DNA of 64,000 nucleotides, taken from NCBI GenBank assembly GCA_011316305.1, contig SAUG01000030.1, forward strand, positions 372,001-436,000, in the 5' to 3' direction. The stretch is from Rusavskia elegans. Lineage: Eukaryota; Ascomycota; Lecanoromycetes; Teloschistales; Teloschistaceae. Made by a program: the position numbers and the translations under genes. Under the pieces are notes generated by a model. That model had not been told where the DNA came from. It saw nothing but the letters and a program-made list of their open reading frames with translations, and searched no databases. This document shows positions 1 through 12,455 of the stretch, in pieces. Each line of letters starts with the position of its first letter. The first letter of the stretch is position 1.

Positions 1-2
1 AG

Positions 3-71
3 GTCGAGGCAATGATGCAGCAGATTATTGAACGGTATAGAACCGGCGAGGAGGCAGGTTGTTCACGATAA
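3..71 (+). CDS. Possible 3' end of an upstream gene (partial)
   Basis: An open frame enters from the left edge and stops with TAA at 69-71. It encodes about 22 residues, starting VEAMMQQIIERY and ending in a short polar tail. The first two bases are AG, so the exon could begin right at an acceptor. The composition is helical and protein-like, but the piece is too short to name. It is followed by about 425 bp without any gene. It could equally be chance, and only the sequence to the left can decide. Confidence 0.3.
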   Translation, partial: VEAMMQQIIERYRTGEEAGCSR

Positions 72-496
72 AGTCTTTGTGGTCATACCATTTCACCACT
101 GCCTTGTGCCTTCGACTTAGGTTACCCCAAGCCCCCAGCATATTGTCATCGTTCTTGCGTCCTCACACGTCAATTATCTCGATAGGATTATCTAGGGAAG
201 TCTATTACTATCCTTCCATTCGCCGTCGCTTCTAGGGTTCTTCAATAAACTTGGCTAAGTAACGTACCGTGGGGCAACATGCAAGGGCTCATACGCTGCG
301 TCGGGGGTTCACAAGAGCTCTGATACGATACATGACCTGAGTTCCGATCTCATCTACACCCAACCACCACTCTCCTGGGAAGTCCATCTCTCCATCCTTG
401 CTCCTTGCCCAGGGCATCAGACAACAACCAACGCTGCTCCCCACCAGACGCCAATGATCCAGATCTGAGCGGTTGCATCACCGAGGCTGCTTTTGC
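72..496. other. Intergenic, nothing recognised
   Basis: This gap lies between the possible partial gene at the left edge and the 3' end of the coiled-coil gene on the minus strand. I see no tRNA, repeat or supported reading frame in it. It probably holds two convergent 3' flanks. Confidence 0.4.
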
Positions 497-1144
497 CTAC
501 TCCCTGGTAGATCGCTTCTCGATGATGTCGTTCAGCTCTCTGCGAATTGCCCTCCCCTTCGATTGCTCTATACGATCATCCAACAGATTGTCCTGCACAG
601 CGAACTCGTGGTCTCCCAACTGATCATCCATATCCTTCGATGTTTTCTCCAAAGCATCGAGGCGGCGCCTGAGGTTGTTTCTCTCGGTATTGATAGATTC
701 GTATCTGTCAATCAACACACGGCCAAGATCTTCCAGGGACTTGCGAGTGCTCTCAATCTGTTGGCGGCGTAGCTGGCAAGAGCGCAGTGCATTCAGGAGG
801 TGGAGAAGACCCTGGTAATCCGTAGAATCTGGTGAGCTGGCGACATCGGTAAGCTGCGCCAGGGTTCTAGATATCTCAGCCGTTTGCTTTCCAGCTGGGA
901 CTGGAGCTCCTTACCTAGTGTACACAGTGAAAAGTATCTGGGTTCGACATTGGGGAATCCGTATCGGACACCTCTGAAGGACGCTGCATTCTGGATAAAG
1001 ATCTGGATAAAGTGGTGAATTCAAAAAAACCAGCCCAAGAACATGTCGTTGTACATACGTAGGCTGCTCATCTGGTAAAACACCCTCTGTCCAGGTATAT
1101 TCTGCGGGCGTCGACGACGAGAGTGTTTGGCGCTCAAGATACAT
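497..1144 (-). CDS. Unknown coiled-coil protein
   Basis: I do not recognise this gene. The most economical model has two exons, 1144-915 and 866-497, around a canonical 48-nt intron (GTAAGG...CTAG), giving about 199 residues. The C-terminal half is rich in Leu, Arg, Glu and Gln in heptad-like order (for example LRRRLDALEKTSKDMDD) and should form a coiled coil. The first exon opens MYLERQTLSSSTPAEYTW and then reads through a stretch (YVQRHVLGLVFLNS) that looks less like protein. A GTATGT donor lies exactly at the start of that stretch, so it may be a second intron and the protein shorter. No membrane segment or catalytic motif is visible. A small structural or complex subunit is possible, but I assign no function. 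Confidence 0.55.
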
Positions 1145-1359
1145 GATAGTAATACGAGGAAGTCTGCCAGGTCGCAGGCTGCTGATATATTATGGGCAAC
1201 AAGATTACCGAGTACTGTCCTTCTCCGCTTCCTGAACGAGATCAGGCAATAAAGGTGTGTCTTGCTCTTTCCGTATCCTACCCCTGAGGCGTAGGCTAAT
1301 ATCCCAGGAGACCCAGATTTGTCATATTATAATGCAGATATCCGAAACGACAGATCTGC

Positions 1360-1452
1360 GTCACTTTGGCCGAGTGGTTAAGGCGACAGACTTGAATCTC
1401 TTTTCGATATCTGTTTTCTTCGGAAGCGTAGGTTCGAACCCTGCAGGTGACG
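1360..1452 (+). tRNA. tRNA-Ser(UGA) with intron
   Basis: This is a class II tRNA with a long variable arm. The acceptor GTCACTT pairs with AGGTGAC, and the D arm (GGCCGAGTGGTTAAGGC) and T arm (GTAGG-TTCGAAC-CCTGC) are standard. The anticodon stem ACAGA/TCTGT encloses the anticodon TGA at 1393-1395. A 12-nt intron occupies about 1397-1408, directly 3' of position 37, which is the usual place in eukaryotic nuclear tRNA genes. A run of T follows near 1463 and could terminate RNA polymerase III. It reads UCA, and wobble may extend it to other UCN serine codons. Confidence 0.93.
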
Positions 1453-2167
1453 AATAATATCTCTTTTGATTTTTGGCCATATCTTAAAATGGCTACGGTT
1501 AGTTGGGGGTGCGTGGTTGTGGTGGGGAACGACCTTTCGATACAACCGAGAAAATTCGCACGATTTGATTTTCTGGACGTTGGGACTTCAGGTAAGGAAG
1601 ATCGTGGGAATTCAATCTGGTATGAGTGGACCTGAAACCTCTGGATGGATTATTCCTCATTTCGAGTCCAATGCTCTCTTTCATACAGAAGCTTCCAATT
1701 CATTAGATTCCATCTTCACACCACCTCGCCCTCCTACGTACCAAGTCAGGTCCAAATGTATAACCATGCAAGCCTCACCGTCTCTACATAAATACTGAAT
1801 ATATACCAACTCAGACGAATATTTAATATTCGTGCCCTCTCGTTGTGTCTTCGCAACAACTTTAGTCTCGCAACAATTCAAAACTTTTGCACGCATGCAT
1901 AGCTACTACTACTACTACTACCTCTTCTAAAAATTCTAAAGAATACAATATACAGAGTTTAATCTATTTTAAAAATCTGCTTCCTTTAGAATTCTAATCT
2001 ATCTGCCAGTTAAATCTGGTACTGGCCCTTCGAATAATCTTGGTAGCTCCGTTGTAAAACTCTCGCGCTAAAGTTGTACGGTCTTTTGTACGGTCGCAAA
2101 ATTATTTTCTTTACTGCTAAGGAGTAAGCTTAATAAGCTATACAATTGCACTTTTCAGAATCCCGAA

Positions 2168-2168
<1 letters not shown>

Positions 2169-2241
<73 letters not shown>
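2169..2241. repeat. AGT trinucleotide microsatellite
   Basis: About 24 perfect tandem copies of AGT (TAG/GTA in other registers) run without interruption over 73 bp. The tract lies in the gene-poor region right of the tRNA. Such a long perfect tract is expected to vary in length among strains. Confidence 0.95.
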
Positions 2242-2720
2242 CGGAGGATGACACACCTATACCTATCTATTGTTGTTTTCCCCCATGTCACTTCTGGTGC
2301 TGTGAATCGGACCAACTGCGTTGTTAACCTGAATGGGGCCGACGGTGGTCATCGGTGGCAACGCACGAGGAAGGTTGTCTTTGGCCTACATCTGTGGTGT
2401 ATGTAGTTCATACCAATCAGGTAAATGCTGTCTGTCAGGACTTGCATTCATAGCCCATCTGACGAGGTCAAATAAAGATTGTCTGTCTCCTAAAGGGATC
2501 ACGCTTGCTGGTTCTGGCTGAGCGAACATCTTCGCCGAGTAGTTCCGTGCAGGATGGTGTAACACTCTCATGAACTTGGCTACGTTGACTCAATGCACCG
2601 GTGAATATCTTTTTAGTTGTAGTGAAAACCATAGATGGACTTGGTTACATACCATGAGATTATGACCTCGATTCTTCAAAGGCATGATTCCAATACGGGT
2701 CAAGACTGGGAAATGCAATG

Positions 2721-2766
2721 GAGTGGATTTTGAGGAAATAGATAGAGTGGATTTTGAGAAAATGGA
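2721..2766 (+). repeat. Two-copy 24-bp tandem duplication
   Basis: The unit GAGTGGATTTTGAGRAAAT followed by a short tail occurs twice in direct succession with one or two differences. It lies in non-coding sequence and no function is evident. Confidence 0.7.
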
Positions 2767-3418
2767 AAGAAATTGCTTACACATTCGGGAATGCTATGGG
2801 AAAATGCTTGTAGACTAGGGTTGGGTATCCTTTCAAACATGGAATTGCTTGCGGCAATCGCTACTTGTTGCAATAGGCAGCTTCTGACCAATTCCGTTGA
2901 TTAGGTAGTACCATTACGTTACTCCAGCAATCCTCTAGGACGTCAACGCGGGTAATGAACAATATATACCACCGGACCAGCCCGGTAACCAATCGCCCTA
3001 TGCAGACCCATCCACTTCAAATCGATTCAATACTCGACGCCATGACACCATGCCAAGTAAACGCAGCGAGTCCTCCGTCTGATATGTACAGTATAGACCA
3101 GAAGCGTTCAAAATGCATCCCTGAGCAAACGAGAGTGGGTATCCAGAAACAAGCCGAATAAGCAAAGCCTAAATTCGGGGCGGCTATTACAAAATGGGCC
3201 TTTGGCCATGTGTATCCAAATGCCGTTCAAAAACCTGGTATGTACGTTTTGAAGAAACGGGTGGTTGAGAAGGTTCGGGGGGTGTGAGGAGTTTGTTCGA
3301 AACAAAGGTATTTAGTCGTAAATAATGCCGTAATGCAGACATATAAATCATAATCGAAGGTTGCGGGCGAGTTGAGGGCCTGACGCGGGAGTGCAAGTAG
3401 TGACGACTAGGAAAAAAG

Positions 3419-4866
3419 TCACCGCTTGGCTTCGTTGTCTGAATGAGATGCCAAGGTTTCCCCTTCCCAGTTCGAGTTGCTGTCGTCGACAGGGCTGATG
3501 GATCCGGAGGAAATAGATGACGATGACCCGATCGTCCAGTCGTCTGCACCGTGTGGCCCATCACCAAAGTCTGCGAGTGCATAGCCCTGTTCTACCGGGT
3601 CTTCGCCCACTTCCTTGTAATCGTAGTCCCATCGGAACATCTTGTTCGGCTGTGCTCTCGGTAAGAATTTTGCTCTGGCAACATAGAAGACGATTCCAGC
3701 AACTGTGGTGAGTCAGCCTCAGGCGTATGCTGAAAGCTGAAGAGTACTTACGGAGACTTCCTCCCACCAGATCGACGGCGTAGTGGTGAGAAAGATACAT
3801 GGTCGCCCACCAAAGCCACAAGGCGTAAAAGACGAAGAATGGGCGCATCCGGGGAAACACATGACTCATGAAGAGGGCTTCCATCACCGCGCTTCCAGCA
3901 TGCAGGGAAGGGAACGCGCCAAAAACCATGGGAGATCCAGTGAAACTGGGTGTGTAGAGAGCAATGCCGAACAACTTGTCGATGCGTGCTAAGCCGGCGG
4001 GCGAACCCTTGATGGTGTAATTGGCCGGGGCGAGGCCGTACATATTTTCGTACCATGGCGCCGAACATGGAAACAGCAACTGGATAGAGACGCCAACCAG
4101 ATTCATGTAGCCATAACTCCTTGCGAACACAGGCACAGTACCTGGAGACGCGAAGACGAACATGATGATGGAGAACACTGCCGGCCCTCCAAAATGGATG
4201 ATGCCGTAAGGGAGCCATGCCATGACGTCGAGGAAGGTGTTCTGATGAGCGGAAAGAATGTTGCTAATGTTGGCGCCATAAAGGATGTTTTCTAGAGCGG
4301 GCAAGACACGGACCCATATTGGAGGTCGCCAATCACTGGGAATGAATCTAGCGGGAAGAAAGTCAGCCTAATCGTCTTAGTTGAAGGGATGCGGAGGTCC
4401 AATGGGGCACCAAGAGAGGGAGGTCGGCCAGCTGGAACGGCACAGTGTCGGAAAAGAAGAGGACCACTCACCCGCAGGCATAGAACCAGACCAGCCAGGT
4501 GATTATAGGCAGGAAAGGCAAGAAGAACTGGCGGGTGACGGGTAAGACGAGGGAGATGAGGAGGAGAGTGGCGACGGCGGTTTTGAAAATGGGACCCGGG
4601 GAGGCGATGATGGATAGGGAAAAGATACCGAGGACGATAAGGATGAGGTATTGGCCATCGTAGAAGGACCAGCGGTGAGCCCTGAGGGAGCGGAGGGTGT
4701 CGGCGGGAGAGAGGGAGGTTTCGAGGGTGGCGAGCGAAGTGGCTGGCGACTGCCTACTTCGGATCTTGGAGCGCAATTTCCGGCGGACACGATGAGGGAT
4801 TATGGTAGGTATCGAAGGAAGCCATGAGTGGAAGTCTGCCCGCGAGGCAAAAGAATTCTTCCTCAT
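3419..4866 (-). CDS. AUR1: Inositol phosphorylceramide synthase AUR1
   Basis: This enzyme moves phosphoinositol from phosphatidylinositol to ceramide in the Golgi. It is the essential first step of complex sphingolipid synthesis in fungi and the target of aureobasidin A. Exons 4866-4472, 4347-3752 and 3702-3419 give about 424 residues, close to the 401 of yeast Aur1. The start, M-R-K-N-S-F, fits the family length. An upstream frame is open but proline-rich and not family-like. Several hydrophobic spans are visible from about residue 70 on. The lipid-phosphatase-like motifs FGAFPSLHAG (about residue 275) and YLSHHYAVD (about 318) carry the catalytic His, His and Asp. The family signatures GSPAGLARIDKL and LPYGIIHFG are also present. 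The polar, Ser-rich C-terminal tail faces the cytosol in homologues. Confidence 0.96.
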
Positions 4867-6178
4867 GGCTCCGGCGGGAAGGGCGGGACAAGGCCCGGAG
4901 GTGGAGGAGAAGAAGGATGCCGACGACAGGTCGGATGGATGTCGTGCGCTCCACGAGTGCGCGGGGAGTTGTAAGGTAAGGCAGTGGAGCAGGTCGGAAA
5001 GGTAGAGGTCGTGGTTGAGGTTTTGGAGAAATTGCTTCGACTGCGGAGGCGGGTTCGGTGGTTGTCGGCTTCGGCTCCGCAAACGTCAATTCAGTCGGAA
5101 TCTCGCTCCGCTGGATGATGACACAGCCCGTTTGGGGGCGATGGGGAACAACGTCAGGACAAAGGTGTGAAGAGCATGAAGAATCAAGAATCAAGGATCA
5201 AGAAGCAAGTCATATGGGATGCTCATTTCTCACCCTCGGGCCAATCCTGCCCATGGCGAGTGATATCCACAGCCACTGCCAGCCCTTGTTTCGCTGACGA
5301 ACTTGAGCAGCAATCTCGCCTACGAGGATTTTATTTGGCGCCAGAAGACCGACTACTTTAGCCTCATTCGGCTTGCGCTGCGGCTGCCCCGGATGCCGAA
5401 TCTCCGACTTCATTACCCCTTACCTTACCTTCTACCTACGATGCACGGGTAGACTCAATCTTCGCAGCATGACGGTGACTCCAACGACTGTGAACATGCC
5501 GTGGTGTTCACCTCGATGGAGTAGGTGCCCTCCTGCCATTCATCGTTGCAGCCTGTTCAAAGGTACCTACGTACTCGGACCGTAAGCTCTGGCACAGTCA
5601 AGCACAGCCATGTTAATTGCTGACTGACCAGATGATCCCTGTGACTGACCGCTTGTACAGAGTAAGGTACGTCTGGATATCCAGGGCTTGGAGATAACAC
5701 TTAGGTACAGTCGAAACAAAGTCGCCATCTTAAAGATCAATCGTAATCAGGGGTGAATCAACAACCGATACCTCGATAACGGACTTCTTTACCACGGTTG
5801 CCGAGACGTCACCGTATAGCTGCTGCGTCGAATGACACAGCTATGTTCGTTCACTCGCTGTTTGCGCTTCATGGTCAATCCGTTGGCTGTATCATCTCCA
5901 TCTTGTGCTTTCACTTAATTCAATCTGTCAATGTTTGTTCAATTATCCAATACATACTTGTTGTACGCCCCTATCTACCGACTTAGATGCTTGCCTTTCC
6001 CAACGCATCCCCCACCAAATACGCCATATGGCATTGAGCTATGCATCACAACCGCTGACAACCACCTATTTAAACTCCAGATAGCGGTGCTATTGTCCCG
6101 TCCACATAAACCCTTGTAGCTCCGGGACCCCTTCGCTATGCAGCCATCATCCATCAACGTTGCTTCCGCACTGCTTGT
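4867..6178. promoter_or_regulatory. AUR1 upstream region / 3' flank of the zinc-finger gene
   Basis: About 1.3 kb without a supported gene. The part nearest AUR1 is purine-rich and reads as an extension of the AUR1 frame, so it is probably 5' leader. At about 5418-5440 there is a run of CCTTACCTTACCT followed by CTACCTACG. AGGTACCTAC lies at 5571-5580, and GTAAGGTACG near 5662. The same words occur upstream of SKN7 and MSN5. Confidence 0.4.
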
Positions 6179-7911
6179 CTAGAGAAGCCATGCCGAGGTT
6201 GAGTCATACGTCGCTGCCATGTCGAAGCCGTTACTGTCCGCCCCAAAGAGGTTGTTCCCATCGTCAAAATCGGATAACGGGGATGAGCCTTTGCTAATGT
6301 TGCGGAAATACTCGTCCACCAGCTCGGGCGACATTGCGTTTACCGCTTCCAGCACATCATCCGTTTCGCACGACTGGATCGTCAACATGTCATCCCGGGT
6401 ACTTGTCGCCGCTGTCGTCAGCTCTTCGAAGAACATCTCCGGGCTGGGCGCCGAGAAGTCCGACGATCCGGATACCGAGGAGCATGTTGCCTTCTCCAGC
6501 GCTCTCTCTCGCGTTTTTGCTGCCTTCTCTCGACGGCTTTCCATGTCGGGACGTTTCTTGGGCCGGCCGCGCTTGCTGGGCGATTGAGGCATGCCCTCAG
6601 CCACACCGAAGCCGCCAATACATGTGTTCCGTTGGCGATGTCGCGTCAAGGCGTCGTGTCTTGCAAACCCATTGCCACATGGGCAAAGGTGTGGCTTCTG
6701 TCCGGTATGGATCTTGGAATGCCGTTTGAGGTCGTGCTGCCGCACGAAGCGCTTCTGGCAATGGTTGCAACGCCATTGCCGGTCTCCAAGGTGCGTCTGC
6801 ACGTGGGATCGTATGTTCTCCTTTCGCCCAAATAACTTCTGGCACCCTTCGTACACACACATGTATTTGTTATCCTGAAGCGGTCCCACAATGTACGAGG
6901 ATATCTCGTCCTCTGTCACCCCCGTGTCTTCATTCGTTCCGTCCAGTTCTACCGTTACCTCGGATTGCGTTCTCCGATGTGACATCCCCTTGGATGGCGA
7001 CGGATTTGACCTCAAGTCGGCATTGCTCTCGGACATTGGCAGTTCATGCGCGTGATTCGGTAGAGATAGGTCAGTGGGCCCAGACATATCATCAAACAAG
7101 GACATGTTCGTCATCTCCGGAGAGGATTCAAACGAAGACATGAGGGGCGAAAGAGCATTCGACATTGGCGAGTAGTGAGACGAATCGTATTCGCTCCCTT
7201 GTGTAGCGGGGTCCATCTTAAGGGACGACACGTCGGGGAATAACGAAAAGGATGGCGGAGGTACTAGTCCAGCCGAAGCCGGTGGTGACGGCCCAGTGCA
7301 GTTCAATATTCGATGCAGCTCCGCTTCCAATGAACTCTTGTTGTCTGGATATGAGGTAGTTCGTCGCATCGTCTCGGAAGGATCAATGCAGGCGTTGGTG
7401 CTTCCCAGGTAGAATGTGCTTCTGGTAGGTGAGGATTTTGCTGTGCTGCTTCTGAGCATCTCTTTTGTCATCAAGTTTATCGTGTGCGGACTGGTATCAG
7501 AGGTAATCGGAAATTGACCTTGATGCCATCAGCAGTCTGAACTCAAGGCCATTATAAAGCCGACTCACAAAAGTTCATTTGATGTGGTGGTGTGCAAGGC
7601 CGCTTGACTCCAAGCTCCTGAGCTGGTTGGAGCGAAGCAAGACTCGCCATTTCCACGGCCAGCGTGGATTCAAAGATATCTTCGTTCTCGGTTCTAAGGT
7701 TCTGTTGGCGTATCTGGTAATGGCCCGGTCGAGTTATCGTTCCGTGCTGCTGCGTTTCTCGTCTCATTTGCTGCTCCATCTGTGGATATCCTGGGTTAGT
7801 AGTGCTGTCCTGCTCGGTCTTGATGTGGTCCTCCTGTGCCTGGTGTTCGGTTGCTGGGGACGGTTCGTTAAAGAGGAAGCAGGAGGAGGATGAATCCGTA
7901 AATGTTGTCAT
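6179..7911 (-). CDS. C2H2 zinc-finger transcription factor, Swi5/Ace2-like
   Basis: A nuclear DNA-binding regulator of the Swi5/Ace2 type, which in yeasts activates daughter-cell separation and cell-wall genes after mitosis. Exons 7911-7569 and 7518-6179 flank a 50-nt intron and give about 560 residues. Three consecutive C2H2 fingers lie at about residues 332-413: CVYEGC...HVQTH, CNHC...HSKIH and the atypical CPCGNGF...HRQRNTC. The last one and the following KRGRPKKRPD basic patch (AT-hook-like) are family hallmarks. Both termini are Ser/Pro-rich and probably disordered. I start at MTTFTDSSSS because the sequence just upstream looks like an intron end (TACTAAC branch, CACAG). Without that intron the frame opens 14 codons earlier at 7953. 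The chitinase gene 3 kb away is the kind of target this family controls, but that is inference. Confidence 0.85.
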
Positions 7912-8690
7912 GCATGCTGTGGGGTTAGTACCTGAGTCTTGCTCTGGCAGCATTGAGAAGGCGAGATGAGTTCGAAGGGGGGGTTTTATCGGAGGTTGTG
8001 GAAAGAAACCTCTTGGTTCGAGACTGTATTTCGGTCATTGACATGTCCATCTCAAGTATCAACAAAGAGACTCACCTCACGCAGCTAGCAGTTCGGCCGG
8101 GCTAGGCGGGGGTTCCTTGTGTTGTGCTCAGTATCCGAGTTCTTGTTCTCTCGGGTGAGGTGGTTGTTTTTGAGTTGTTATTCGAGAGTTACTCCTGGCA
8201 GGCGCTCTCCACGGATCGAAGCTCCTGTATTATTGCCGGATACTCTGTGAAAGTGTGTGTTTGATCGATCAAGCTCAAGGGGCGAGGTTGTTCCAAACTA
8301 TGATTCAAGCTCAGCTTGGGATAGTCTTTGAAGAGGAGGTTCTTCGGTCTGTATTATTTACCCACAACCAGGATCCGCGCAGCAACCAGCCCAGCAACCG
8401 AGACAAAGTCTTGGCGCTGTCAGCCCCCTGAGCCCCCACCCGGTCAAGCTTCACGTCACTACCAACCAGTTCGATCCCTAGAGAAAACCTGGGATCAATC
8501 ACTTGATTTGAATAACCCAACGATGATATTGCGCAAGTTGTAAAAGGTATCATAATCATTCCCAACTACTACTCTCTCTCGCCATGAACAATTTCCATGA
8601 AGACTATAGCCGTAACAATCTCTGATAAGTACATATGCAACCGTCCTGGGATCGTGCTTCATGAGCTCTGCTCACTCGTGGATATGTGTC
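7912..8690. promoter_or_regulatory. Upstream region of the zinc-finger gene with probable 5'-UTR intron
   Basis: No supported CDS here. On the minus strand a GTGAGT donor at 8075-8070 and a TACTAAC branch (7930-7924) plus CACAG acceptor define a probable 159-nt leader intron, 8075-7917, ending 5 nt before the chosen ATG. The rest is promoter, followed by the 3' flank of the secreted-protein gene. Confidence 0.5.
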
Positions 8691-9281
8691 TCAACTATCG
8701 GCCAAGTCTGTCACATCAACAATGGGGACTTTGTTGATTCCAGTTCCGTTATTTGCAGACAAGCTTCTGAAATTGGCCAACAACGGATTATCAAGATCCA
8801 CACGCGGCCCCAAGAAGGCCGCGATGTTCCCCAAGAAACCGATTCTGTTAAATCCACCCAGTCCTTTGGCTTTGAGACACTCGAAATAGATGTTGTTGAA
8901 CTCGTGTTGCTCCTCTCTCAATGAGAATGTTTCCTTTGCCGTCAGAGGCACGCCGGGCTCGTACAGGTCCATGGTCAGGAAGCATTGACGCTGGCGGGAC
9001 CGGTCGCTCAAGGAGAAGACTGCGGGTAGATGACCTTCGCCCCTCGTGTATTCCGACCAGATCTCTCGTTGCTGGTAGTATGGGAGGTTCTTCAGGGCGG
9101 AGAGGAGGCGTGCGCACACGTAAAGATCAAAACGACCAGCTTGCGGCTCGCAGATCGGGACGTGAAGAGGAGCTGCACCTGGTTGTAACGACAGATCTGG
9201 AACGATAGGACCTGCGCATAGCGATAGAGGTGCGAAGATGGAGGTGCTCGCGAGAACCAATGCAAGGGAGAAAAGCCGCAT
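8691..9281 (-). CDS. Small secreted protein, unknown
   Basis: A single-exon frame of about 196 residues. The start is set at MRLFSLALVL because this gives a classical signal peptide: Arg, a hydrophobic core, then a likely cleavage after LCA-GP. The frame is open 24 codons further up, but that extension carries no better signal. The mature part has four cysteines (in ICEP, VCAR, QCF and ECL), enough for two disulfides. It ends in a Gly/Asn/Asp-rich segment (SANNGTGINKVPIVDV). No repeat, membrane anchor, GPI signal or enzymatic motif is visible. I do not recognise the family. A secreted, lineage-restricted protein is likely, and an effector role would be a guess. Confidence 0.7.
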   Translation of the reverse strand: MRLFSLALVLASTSIFAPLSLCAGPIVPDLSLQPGAAPLHVPICEPQAGRFDLYVCARLLSALKNLPYYQQREIWSEYTRGEGHLPAVFSLSDRSRQRQCFLTMDLYEPGVPLTAKETFSLREEQHEFNNIYFECLKAKGLGGFNRIGFLGNIAAFLGPRVDLDNPLLANFRSLSANNGTGINKVPIVDVTDLADS

Positions 9282-10740
<1,459 letters not shown>

Positions 10741-10897
10741 GTAGATGGGATTGGGAAAATCTACTCGCAATGACAAAATTTGGTTCAATTGTGGCACAGC
10801 TTAAAGATAGTCTGGAATGTCACAGCAACTCCTGAACGCCAAATCCACCATACAATTTGGTACTACAATCTCGTTTTCCAAAGCACTAGACAAGCAC

Positions 10898-12455
<1,558 letters not shown>

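Larger units (their letters stand above)
1453..3418. other. Gene-poor, repeat-bearing intergenic region
   Basis: No supported gene lies in this 1.97-kb stretch. The part at about 1800-2150 is AT-rich and full of TTCTAA/AATTCTA-type words, as in RIP-mutated relics, but I could not define element ends. It also holds a short TAC run near 1904-1921, the AGT microsatellite at 2169-2241 and a 24-bp tandem duplication at 2721-2766. Reading frames over the microsatellite give only poly-Val or poly-Thr. The right end is the 3' flank of AUR1. Confidence 0.5.

Noticed and set aside
2130..2406. Reading frames encoding poly-Thr or poly-Val
   Set aside because: They are only the AGT microsatellite read on either strand, with no other protein-like sequence.
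3748..4218. 156-codon minus-strand frame inside AUR1
   Set aside because: Shadow frame of the well-conserved AUR1 exon 2.
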